64,000 nucleotides of DNA from Serinus canaria (Eukaryota > Chordata > Aves > Passeriformes > Fringillidae): NCBI RefSeq assembly GCF_022539315.1, contig NC_066314.1, forward strand, positions 63,845,543-63,909,542, given 5' to 3'. Of the stretch, positions 32,489-44,800 are shown piece by piece; the stretch's first letter is position 1, and each line of letters begins with the position of its first letter. Both the position numbers and the translations under genes were made by a program. Under the pieces are notes generated by a model. That model had not been told where the DNA came from. It was given only the letters and a program-made list of their open reading frames with translations, and did no database searches.

Positions 32489-35400
32489 CCTCCCCTTCAG
32501 CAGATCTTCACAGGAATTGCCCTGCAGGTAGGCTGGTACTTTAGCACCCTGTCAATGCATACAGTGACAAAAACAACAGAAACAACAAAGCAAACCTGCT
32601 CTGCATGGGCAGCACAGTGACCAGTGTGAGACACAAGGAGCACCAGTGGCAGCACAACGAGAGAGTTGCAACAGCAGAGTCAGGGGGAAGGGCCAGAACA
32701 GCTCAGGGCAGAGGAGAACCCCAGCTCCAGTGACTTGTCCTGCTCCCCAGCTTTTCACAAGATCAGGTATCAAGAAGCTTAGCCTGTACCCAGACCACAC
32801 GCCACCAGAAAGCAGAAAAGGGCAGCAGTGTCTGGTTTCAGGGGAGCACACCAGATTATTCACTGTTCATAGCACTAAATTTGTGACCAAGTAACAGCTG
32901 GTACATTCACGAAAGATACCTGAGGCCTCCTCCAAGAGCATTTGGCTTGGAAAAGGAAATTCACACGCAGAAAGGTGATTCCAGTCACATCTCCAAGCTC
33001 CTGCTAAACAGCATGGGAGGGGAGTGTCAGTCTTACCCTGAGCATCACTTGCATCTGAGCTGAAGCTGAAAGCAGCATGTGGAGCAAAGCCAACAAGGAG
33101 CAGCCAAGCAACAAACAGCAGCTCAAGAAGATGTGGCAGGACACATCTCTCCCTCAGCAAGAGGGCCAAAGACTTGTAGGTCTGAAGGCAGTAACAATGT
33201 TTTAAATAAAACTGTAAACCATCGTTCAAGGGCATTTGCAGGGTGCATGCTTCTTACAGTACCCATATGAGAGACTATCACCTGTGGAATGAAGGTGGTG
33301 ACATGTGAGCAGTGGAAAAGGTTGGCCTTCACATTTCAGCTCTAATTTCTTTCTAGTTCAGTTATTACGCCTTCCACAACCTGTCCTTGCTGTTCCAGAA
33401 GCTCTGTCTGTGAGACTCAGCAGCACAGCCACACGTTTAAAGATCACTGTTCCTAGGAACAAAGGCTTTCTCCCATTCTCAGCCCAGTGCCTTGGTGTTT
33501 TCTGGCAAAAGATTTGGAGAAGAAATTGATTTGCAGTGCTCGCTCCTACAGCCTTCAGCTGGCAATACTATTCCTTTGCCCTCATTAGCACTGCAGGGAG
33601 CAGTGCTTTGATCTGATACTTAATGGCCTGAGGCCAAATGTCCACAAGCCTCAGAGAAGTGTCTTACAGAAGAGAGCATCTGCCTTGACATCCAGTATCA
33701 GGATCTTCCACTGGCACAGTCTTCCAGCACACCAGGGTGTGGGACACTCATGATCCCGTCTGGCAGACAGCTGAATGTCACACATTTTAAATATCCAGAC
33801 AGCATCATCTGGACTAAGAGGACAAAAATGGCTGCAGCCACTACTTAAAGCAGCTCAATATTCTTGTGTCTGATGGTGGGAGGCAGAGACACATTCTATG
33901 ATGGACAATGAGGACCCACAAGGGCATGGCCATGAGAAGCAGCTTTTCCTGTGTTAAGTCTCATGTAAGCTTTTTACAATCCAAGTGTAAAACATGGCAG
34001 GAAGCTTGAACAAGGATGGAATTCTGATGTTTTATCCTGGGCAATACACAGCATATGCCTATGTACCTACAACTGTGTAAAACCTCTGGGGTGGGAGCAG
34101 CAGGCAAGGAGACCTGCTGCCTTTGCTAAAAACCATCCTGCTGAGCTCCCTGCCCTCCCTGAAGCAGTCAGTCCCATTTCCTTTGGCATCATTCCAGGTG
34201 GGCTTCACCTCTACAGGACTCTGTGTCTAGATAGTGTCCAGCAGGCCCTGGGATCCAACCACCACCATGGTTCAGATGCACATCTAAGCTGGGTGCAGTC
34301 TGCCTGACAAAAATTCACACTACATGACCTTCGGGAATGCAACAAGAGAACAGCCTGTTGCTTCTTGTCACCAGACAATAATTATTATAATAAAAAACCT
34401 ACTGCACTTTTACTTCCAAATGCTCAGAGACAACCTTTTGCTTAATAAATGCTCTTAAGTACTAAGACATATTGAAGCAAGTTGCCTTTGGCAAGTGACC
34501 CTCCCTTGTGCTGTACTGGAAGCTGGGTTGTCCCTGACTGTCCTCACTGCTGGAACTGCACTCCTGACACACAATAACCCTTGGGTTCATGGGCTCTTCA
34601 GCCTTGGCTCACCTGGCAGGAGGCAAGAACATCCTATTGCCTTTGGAGCAGGTGTCTGAGAAGGGCCCCATGGCTTCAGTCATTCAGCAGTGTGCCACCA
34701 CCAGCTCCCAGCACAAGGGCAGCTAAACCAACAAAAAGAGCCAGAGGACTTCTTGTGTCCCTCCCCTCCACCCTCATGCACTTGAAGAAGCAGTTGCACC
34801 CCAATGGTAAAAAGACAGCACCAAGGTAACTCGAGTGTCCCAATAAAAAAAGACACCTTGTGTCCAACTTTGAGATGCAAAGTGAGCAGGTTGGTACTGG
34901 TATCTGTCAGAGGGACATGAAATGCCACCAGCTGGGGCATGGGGACATTGCCAGGGCAAGGGGGAGAGGAACACTAAGGTTTGCTTTACATTAACAGACA
35001 TACATATCTAGAACAGTTACTCCTTTACAGCCTCATAAATTAGTGAGCCCATAGAAACAGGAGCCTCAAGGACATGCCAAAACCCTGCTGGGCAAACCAC
35101 GTTAATTATGATAATGGCCAGATTTTAGTAAGCCAGTTCCTGGCTCCCACACTTTCACCTATAAAACACACGTATTACCAAGGCCTGAGGATCTTCCAGC
35201 CATCTAACTGTCTAAACCCCAATGGCAAAAAAAACCTGTTAGAGGGTTCGTCACACCCCATATCCCTTTGAATTTTTTTAGTAAAAAAATTAAATCAGAT
35301 TAAAGGAAATTCCTCCTCTGTAAACCCCAACTCATCACAGCAATGAAACAAATGCGTCTGCACAGGCGGTGTAGTGGCAGAGGAGACAGGAGGGCAAGAG

Positions 35401-35596
35401 GAGGGAACTGAGAGAACAATAAATCCTCTCCTCCGGGGAGCTCCTGGATTCCTGGCTGATTCCTGACGCCGCTCTCCCTCCGCTGCCCTGGCAGAGAGTC
35501 CGGCAGCAGCGCTGCCCGCTCCCAACGCTGCCGGTGCAGCCTGCTGGAAGCGCTTCCATGGAGCCTGGAAGGTGAGGAGGGGGAGCTGCCGGAGCG

Positions 35597-35827
35597 CTAC
35601 GATCTCAGCTCCCGGTCGGGTTTCATGGAGAAGGGCTCCAGGCGCTCCCCCTCCGGCAGGAGGCTGTTGAGCCGCTCCATCAGCGGCACCGTCTGGTCGA
35701 TGCCCATCTGGATCCGCCGCAGGATGGCAGACATCTCGTTGACCTTCTGGATCTGCTCCGCGTACTTGGCGTACTTCTTCTGGCGCTCCTGCATGAGGCT
35801 GTACAGAGTTTCCACAGAGAGGTCCAT
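35597..35827 (-). CDS. BORCS5: BORCS5 terminal coding exon
   Basis: The acceptor TTTTTCCACAG precedes ATG GAC CTC TCT GTG (MDLSV, an internal Met in the full protein). The exon encodes 76 residues ending DRELRS and stop TAG at 35597-35599. Human has the same length and ends DRELRL. An in-frame ATG upstream in the intron makes a longer apparent ORF, but the splice acceptor and homology fix the exon start at 35827. Confidence 0.95.
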   Translation of the reverse strand: MDLSVETLYSLMQERQKKYAKYAEQIQKVNEMSAILRRIQMGIDQTVPLMERLNSLLPEGERLEPFSMKPDRELRS

Positions 35828-38800
35828 CTGTGGAAAAACAAGCACAGCAAGGCTCATTAGGCCAACTGGTGCCGCAGACCTTTCAGCACACTGTCCTTCC
35901 CAAAAGCAACCACCTTGGTTGCTCCACTAACAGGAGGTAACAGAGGAGCTCCTTGGAAGGTACCTAACCAGTCTGTCATGGAATGGGATGGTTCATGGTT
36001 GTATACCAGGGAAGACATATGATGACCACAGTTCTCCACTCAAATACTTAAATACTTGATCAGAAAATTCTTAATTTGCAGGACTGAGCCAACAGGAGCT
36101 GCCAGGGTTTTCCTAATAAACCAACAAACACATCCTCCAAGTTATCCAAACCCAGGGGACCCATGGCCTCTGCCTACACCTGAACTATATTTTCACTGGA
36201 GATTGTTCATTTGCAAGCGTTAAGCTCTACCACAGTTGCCAGTGCTAATTTTTCTCAGTTTAGCCAGGTTACACTGCAACTAAGCCACAGCTGTTATTAC
36301 CATCATCATCTGGAAAACTCTTGCCTTGAGAGAACCACAATGGGTTGCTAGTGTCCCTAATTTCCCTGAAACCCAAAAATAAGAGTGTTATAAGTGACCC
36401 CAGGAGAGACATTAAGTAAATTAGCCATGCAATTAAACACAGTCAGTACCCAAACATGGCTCAAGCATGATGACAATGACAGGAACTGCAGTGCTGTTCC
36501 TGCCATTGAGTGATGAAGGCAGCCTTTATAATTCACAGCCCATTTTTCTGTTCAGCCAGACCTGCAATCCCCAGGCAGGATTCATGCAGTAGCTGCCAGT
36601 ACCTTACACACAAGCCCAGTCAGATGGTTTAAGCTGTAAACCATGCTAAGATACATATCCTTTACATATCCTAAGACATGCACCACACGTTCCAAGAGCT
36701 CGGAACAGGGTTGTTCCAAGCCCTCAAGTGCACACTCCAGGCTCGGTTACTTTGGCTCACTGTAGCTGTACTTAAGAACCCCAGTGACTCCAGTGCACTG
36801 GTCCTTCCAACTGGGATGTCTTTGTGGAAAGCGGTCCCCTGGCTTGGCACTCAGTACAAGCCCACAGTGGCAGGGAGTGAAGGGCAGGAGAGGACACACA
36901 CTGAGCAGTTTTAGCCCACTGCCACCCCTTCCCACTGTTTTCCCGAACCTTTCCCATCTAATTGTTCCCAGAGGAAGGAGGTCACTGCTCACGATGAAGC
37001 AGCCTCAGGGATTCAATGCTGAGAACTCCTGGAATACCAAGAAGCACAGGTTCAAACAACATCCCTCTCCTGAAGTGTGTGACATCAATCCTGGTGGAGG
37101 ACAGTGACCACACCAGTGTCACCCAGGACAGCACACATTTATCAGTGCAGTGCTAAGAAAACACAAAGTGCTGACCTAACCTGACTTACACAGCACTGAA
37201 CAGGCAGGAGCAATCCTGACCCCGTGTCCAGTGCTGTGGGTGTAGGGGAGAACCTGCAACAAGGGAGGACTGGGTGGAAGTGGTACAACACTGGAAGGCC
37301 CCACTGGGGAGGGAGGGCAGCAGAAAGAATTCTGCTATCCTACTGGTGGCAGCAGGGTTTGACACTGGGGATAAACTGCTGTAGCTGTATGTGCTCACAA
37401 ACGTCCCTTTCAAGCCCTGGGGAAGAGGTCAAGTCAAAAACAGTCGGGCAAGAAAATATTTTATTGAGAAACCTAAGTTACAAACAGCATTGAAAACAAA
37501 CACACACATTTCTGCTGAAATGTCATGGGGATTAGGGGGCATTTTCCCCCCATCACCTCCAAAAGAGCTGCATACGGTACCAATTGACCTTTTATTTTGC
37601 CTGCACTTTCTACTGCTCTCAGGCTGAATTCTTCCTCTTTGCCTCTGAGCTTTCCTGTGAATTCCCTCCTCCATGCCTTCATGGACGGGACAAAATAAAA
37701 ACCAGCAGAGCAGGAAACTCCAAATAGAGTGGAAACAATTTAAGCCTACACAGGGGTTTCTATTAAAACCCCAGCTTAATAATTTAGTAGCTTGGCACTA
37801 GCTCTGTAAAGAGTAGTGTGTAAAAAGCAGACCACCACCAACCAGCAAGTTCAATCCAGTGCCTAAAAATATCCTTCCTAATGAGAGACAGTGGCCTGGA
37901 GGGGCAGCCAGTGGGAAACCTGCCAAAAGCCAGTATGCCTCATTAAATGGACCAGCATGGGGACCCAGGCAGAAACCTCCTTTGGTTCTGAAGTTCTCCT
38001 CCACTGGCAGGTTCTCCACATGGCCTCACAGCACTGTACAAGAAGCAAAGCTGGCACCTACCAAGCTTCCAAGCAAAAAACACCCAAGGCCCCCCTTTCT
38101 CTCCATTCCAATAATTTCCATCTGCTGCCTTTTAGGCTCCTTGTGTAAGTATGAGTAACACTTACTGATGGGGAACAAGGGGAGAAGCTGACACTGACCT
38201 GCAGTAGGAAGAAGAAATGCAGAGTGGCCTCCAAGCACTTTGCTACCTTTGGACACATTCACAAGAGCCATAAAAAAATCTGCATCACAAGAAAGAGAAA
38301 GGGTGGAAGTGAGTGTTTCCTTACACCTACCATCCAAGTTTGCCTGCTGAGGGAGGCCACAGCAGCTGCACAGCCTGAGACACAACAGGGAGAACTGAAA
38401 TGGAGCAATTGTGAGGAAAGGTCAATTTTTACTCAGTCTGAACCTGGTCTTTTTAACTATTAAAAAAAAAAAAAAAGGAAACTACATGTTAATTCCCGGA
38501 GATAAATGCCAATGTTTCTTTCTCTCAGCTTTCCTTGAAGCAGGGCTAAGTACACACTTACATCCTTCCTACCTTCTCCCCCTCCAAGTGAGCTCCTCCA
38601 GTGCCAGCCCTTGTGCTTTATCTCTCCTGGCAGGCAGTCCCATTCCTCTGACACTCAGATGGGGCTTTCAGGTTCTGAGGGTCAGCCCTATTTACCCACC
38701 ACAGAGACTAACACTGGCTTGCAGGAATCCATAATGAGCAGGGAACATGTATAAGAATGCACCTCATTCCTATCCATTTCATTTCATACATCATACAGTG

Positions 38801-41800
38801 GCAATAAAAAGCACCTGGAAAAGGGGAGCTGAGTAGAGTCTGGTCCCTTGCCTACAGCCAAGGCAGTCCAAGACACCCTTGAGGGTCAGTGATTGAAGTT
38901 GCCTTCTCTGAACAGTTCCCATCAACTCCCACATGCCTGCCACAAAGCCCTGCCACATTCTCATCTGGAAAACATTAAAGTCTCAGCTTTCTTGCCCATC
39001 CCAGACTATGAAGCTCTCCAGGAAGCCCAATAAGACACCCCAGAGCCAGCAGTTCTTCACTGTCCTAAAACCATCTGAGAGTGTTTATTTGAGCCATTGT
39101 TCCTGCTCTGGTTGCTCCAAGCTTCCTTGGAGCCAGGCCACCAGAGCTGCAGACAGCTCTGAATCCTATTGCCCTGAACCCATCAGATGTGACAGATGTG
39201 AAGCAGCAGCATTGTCACCAGCCCCTGACAACCAAACTGTCCTTCAAACATCACCACTCAGTAAGCTACAAACATCCCCAGCTTAGTGGTGTACAAAAGT
39301 TTCTGGAGAGTTAAAAGACTGGGCTTGAATCCTGTTAAGAAGCAACAGAAGAAAGTAGAGGGCAGAGCCCAGCATGTGATGTCAGAGTCCTAATTTTCAT
39401 CAAAGCAAGAGGTTCTGCCCCATCTGGAGTTGAGAAAAAAAGATGTGTTCTCAATGAAGGGGTGAGAGCTCCTAATGCAAATGTTATTTCTTTCCAAAAA
39501 TCATTCCTCCTGTCAAAGCAGTAAACCTGAGGCTGGACATGCCCAGAGTAGAAGACAGGATCTTTCTCCCCTTCCTACATTAAAAACAGTGGAGGTGTTT
39601 CTTCAGTTTTTCTTTCAGAAGCATAGTTCCACAAAAATGGACAAGCCTAAAACTCACCCTTCAGCATGAGACACTTTTTTTGTACAGCCAGTTACATTCA
39701 GAATTTGTGTCTGTTCCTGTTTCAAAGCTCATGCCTCCTCTGTGGATTATCATCAGCAGGACACTAATTTACGCCTCAGCTTCACATTTAAACATGAAAT
39801 GACATCTACTGGGCTTTTCTTTCATCAAATGAAAACAGATTAATAATTACTTCCAACAACACTGCAAGATGGATATTTCCTCACTTAAAAGGGCCCCAGC
39901 ACAGCCCCTCCTACTACACCATTCACATTGTCAGCCCTGAGTCTCCTCTGCATTACACAGGCCCATTTGTAACACCACACTGATGAAACACAAAAACAAC
40001 TGAGGATACTGTCAGACATCTTGCACACCATAAATTCTTGCATTCATTTAAAAATTCTTCTTGGCCCACACTGCCAAGCAGAATAAAGACATTAATTTAG
40101 ACCACAAAAAAGACTGAGGTCAGCACTGGCCAATGCCCAATTCTTTTCAAGATACCACACTGAAAACAAACCAGTGCCCATATATATAATACACACACAC
40201 ACACATATATAAATATACCCACTTCTTACCTGGCATGGTTTTTTCTTACCCCTGTCATGGGCACGTGAGTGTCCTAAGCTCTCAGAAACAGAGGTCATAT
40301 CTTGTTAGTTCAATGACTGAGAGACTGAAAACTGCAGCTAGACACATTTTCCCTGGTTGCAGAACATGCAAATGCAATCAGAAGTTCATTAAACTTGAAA
40401 TCAAATTTCTAGAGAGGCACTGCTGACATTCATAACAAAACAAATACATCTAATAAGAGGATGTTCGGACATTCCCAGCTTCTCCAGTCCCTCTTAAAAT
40501 GCCATAAAGGCAAGAAGATGTTTTTGTTTTCCCCCGCATTTAGTAACAGCCTTCAAGAGCCCATCCAGACATGCATGTGTCCTTCTGTCCCAACAATTTC
40601 CTCTCAGCTGGAAATCCATCCTCTGGATTTCCCCTATGGATGCCCCTCCAAAACACACAGCTCTTAGGGTGCAATCCTTATTCCAGAAAGTTCTTTTTCT
40701 AGAACAGCACTCTGAGCACAAGCAGCCTGTCCTTCACATTGCCAGGTGCTTGTCTGGGGTTAAAGGAACATCTTCCTGCAGCTGCTCACAAACCACATCA
40801 GAAGGCAGCAGGCAGGAACACGACTGCATGGAATATTAGTCACCCTGTGCTGGTGTGAAAATACTTTTCAATCAACACACTTCAGACTGAAGACAGCTCC
40901 TCTTTCTCTGCTGCCTGAAAACAAATGTGCTCCATGAATGGATTTTTTTTCTCTTCCCCTTTCTCTTTGATAATGTCACGAAAAGTCAGCACAATAGATC
41001 ACAATGACTTCCTGATGCTGGGAACATCCCCCGTTTCTCCCACCCAGCACACACTGGGAAGTGATAACCTGACTGGGCAGCTTCTGTGCCAGGGTACAGA
41101 ACAGAGATGCCCAGCCACAGATCCCACCCCCTTCTCTTCAGCTTCAGCTCTCATGGAGCTGTACCCTTCCTCTGCCCCACTGCCAGATAAACAACAACAG
41201 TTTGTGTTTAGGATCTCCTTATCTAAGATCAAATCCACTGCCAAAATATTCCTTTTGCTCCCTCTGTGATCTGTCATTTCTGTAAACAGTTGCCAAGGGT
41301 TATTCTGTCTAAGCATTGCACAGATCATAGGCTACAGAACGAAGAGGAACCATTTTAACTGGCTCTGGAACTGAATTATAGCAATATTAATAGGTACATC
41401 AAGGCCCTTACTCCTAAAGATCCAAATTAAATCCATCTTTAGTCCCTTAGTTCTACAGTAGATACATAAAAACACGTATCAACATAAGCTGCTGCACCTG
41501 TAAATTTGATTCTTCTGGGAGGCCTTGGGACACACAAAAGCATTCAGAATTCCACAGAATAAGAAGGTTTGTTCTTGAAATAAGCTTTTCCACCTTTATA
41601 TCAGTCTTCCCCTGCCTCTTGTGTTATCAGACAGGAGGTGTTTGTCACTCAAACACAGCGTGGCCTGCTCAGCCCACACCTCCCTCCCAGCCTCAACTGG
41701 AGCCCTCCTTGCCTGAGAGCCACGAGCATCCCCCTGCCAACTGGCAGGCCCCCAAGATTAAGTTATGGTTGCTGTCACTGACTGGTGCTAAAAAAAGAGT

Positions 41801-44800
41801 ACCAAAGCTATGACTGAAACAATACCTTCCTCTTGCTTAGACCTAATGCACCCACAGCCTTCCAAGTGTTTCAAAAAGGCAGGGCCCCACTTCACAGAGG
41901 TAGGAGAAGATGGGCAGCAAAACCTGACAGCCAGCTCTCCAGTTTGGACACATCTCCTATCACAGTCCCATTCTGCTGGTCTGTCTTTACTTTTATTTCC
42001 CACAACCCACATCTCTGTCTTTCAAAACAGCTAAACTACTTTCACAAGTGAAACTCAGGGCACTGCAAAGCAGCAGTCACACCATCCTCCTTCAAAGGAG
42101 CTGAATAAGCACAGGCTTAGTTCTGCAGCCAAGTCCTCCAAACAAATGGAGTCTTCCCAGTCTCTCCCTTCAGTGGTTTGGTGCTCTGGCCCATGACCTG
42201 GCCTGACTACCAGCCTGACAGTCACAGACCAACAGGGTCACAGGGCTAAAAGCACCATCTCTCCTCCTGCACGTGATCCTGGGATCAAGCTCAGTGTTTG
42301 CTGTGGCTGTATCAGAATTAAATGCACAAGATTCCTGAAAAAGCAGAAAGGAAAAAAACGCAAAAAGACCCAATTTTATTAGTAAGCTTTCTAAACTGTC
42401 ACCGAGAAAAGGTCATAGTAATTTCTAGCTCAATTGTCTTTGACTAATAAGAACACCTTTTTAGAGCTGTCATTTGCTGCTTTTGTAGAACAATCCACAT
42501 CCATCTAAGAACTCATCTCTAAAATTTATCATGGCTAAAAATGCTAAGTTACATCCTGAGCATTAGAAATGCTTCCATACCTATTCTAAACAACCAAGTT
42601 TAAGAAAAATAAATACAAATACCCCACCCAAACAAGATTATTGCACCTGTGTGTGCAATATTCTCACAAAACCTCTCTTTTGTGGAATACAATCCACAGT
42701 AATTAATAACACATTCCTGATCTGTCTTCAATCAGCTGTTCCTGGAAAAGAAAAAATATGTATCTGTTACAAATCTATTGCCTAAAGGACAACTTGCACA
42801 ACTCTTATTTCAGGCTACCTAGTAATTCTGCTAGAAAATACAACTTCAATCTCCTCATTTCCTGATTTAATGCTGCTGACACATTACTTGAATATTACAG
42901 GACAACAGCAATTACAAATGTTATTTACATTTATTTATTATAAATGTTATTTAGGAGGTTATTTTATAATAAATTTCAGTTTTGTACTTTCAACATGTCA
43001 CAATGACTAGCTTTAAGCAATTTGGTTTTCCCATCACAAGCAAGCTTTGATTTGAAATGAGATGACCACTATCATTAATGAGATGTTTCTTAGAAAACAC
43101 CACCATTCTCATTTCAGAGTGAAAATATTCAGCATCATTACATTTGCAAGCCATCTGCTATTTCTTCTCAGCTTCACAGATGGGACCTGATAGCTGTAGG
43201 TCTTCTTTTCCACATGTCCTACAGAAGTCTTTCAGAAGGGAATGATATTGCTGTGTTTAGTCAGGGTTAGACACACTAAAAGAAAATTAAAGTAGAAAAT
43301 GCTCTTAAATCTGTTCTCACAGAATGCAAAGGAGCTGAGTTTTAACTATTTCCTACTGTGTGTCAAGTGCTGAAAGGATTATCTAAGACTCCATCTTTTT
43401 CTCTGGGCAGCTGCAGACAAAGCTGGGTTCACACACCCTGACATACTCACACTGCCAGTCCAGCACATCTGGGTGCATCAGACCAGATGCTCTGCATGCC
43501 TTGGAGACATGCAAGAAGGCTGCAGTGTTAGATGGGCATGGACATGAGCCCAGCAGTCAGGATAGGGGGATTTCTGGACACCTGAGAGCTCTGATGAAGA
43601 TTTTGCTCTTTTCCTGCCAGTACATTTCTCATATGAAACTCAAATCAACTTCCCTTCACCAGGGAAACTCAAAGGCATGTCAGTTCAAAGTCAGTCACCT
43701 GAGAAACTCCTGAAAGATTTATTTGTAGCTCTTCCTTCCATGTTTGAAAAGCACATGAAATGAGCCAAGTGCACCCCACTGGTGTTAAGGGGAGGATCTA
43801 CTCCTTCATTCCCAGAAGAGAGACTTTCAAGGCTGACTCCACCATACTTCCACTGAAGCTCAGACATCCCAGCAATTGTCTGGAGGTCCCACCATCTGGA
43901 CAGTAAATCTTTGGCTTCAGGAAAGCCTCAAGGAAATCCTGAGCACTGTACATCATTTACAGACCAAGCTCTTCTGGGCTATAGACTGTTGTTCAAAATG
44001 CAGTAACAAGAGCACAAACCATCAGAGATCAGTGATTCACACAAAAGTTCAGTGTGACAGTAGTGCCAGCTCTGATCCACTCTGAGCATTCATTTTTATT
44101 GTATTCAGCTGCAGTGGCCTCAAGATTCACAGAAAGCTGAGTATTTCTTTCCTCTTTTCTATGTCTACTAAGGAATCTCTAGAATAAATTGATCAAATAC
44201 AAGAAGGCATTTGAAAATTTGTACTACAGTCTGGTAGAAGAACTTGTAATTGAAAAGTAAGTAGCTCAGTTTCTGTGTAGTCTTATGTCAGGCATAAGGA
44301 AGAATTAAATTCTATAGACTGGATAAAGCAAAAGAAAAAGCTATGACCCAAGATTCCTTTCTGATGTTTAAAATTCCTATAAATTCTTTATCATATACTG
44401 CTGTTATGTTGATTTCTTTTACAACTGCTACCTAAGCCTCTTTTTCAGCTGGAACTCATCTGATTGGGGATTTTATCTTTCAGACAATTTGCAGCAAGTC
44501 CAGCAGTCACTCTTCAAATGCATCATTTGCTGTTCCAGTTAAAAAAAAAGCAAACAAGCAGGGAATTCTACTGCACTATAGTTCAGCATTTTATCCAGCC
44601 TTCTAGAGGTAGATGACACATCCAGTCAGGAGCAATGCCCACAGGAATTAATTAATAGTAAATCATATGTTTCATACCTCAGAGCAGCGTTGCAATAATG
44701 GCTAATAAATGATCTCATGTAGAGGCATTCATGCCCCAGTGGCACAGAAACATTTAGGAAAACCTACCCTTCATAAAAAGCAGATTACTTGCACTAAGGT

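Larger units (their letters stand above)
29741..35596. other. Convergent interval between DUSP16 and BORCS5, part of it BORCS5 3' UTR
   Basis: The interval lies between the probable DUSP16 poly(A) site and the BORCS5 stop codon. Part of the right side should be BORCS5 3' UTR on the minus strand, but its end could not be placed confidently. No additional coding exon was recognised. An A/T-rich low-complexity patch lies at 32401-32488. Confidence 0.6.

Noticed and set aside
35828..35857. Upstream in-frame ATG extending the BORCS5 last exon
   Set aside because: A clear acceptor (TTTTTCCACAG) ends at 35828, and homology to the human protein starts exactly at MDLSV, so the extra codons are intron.
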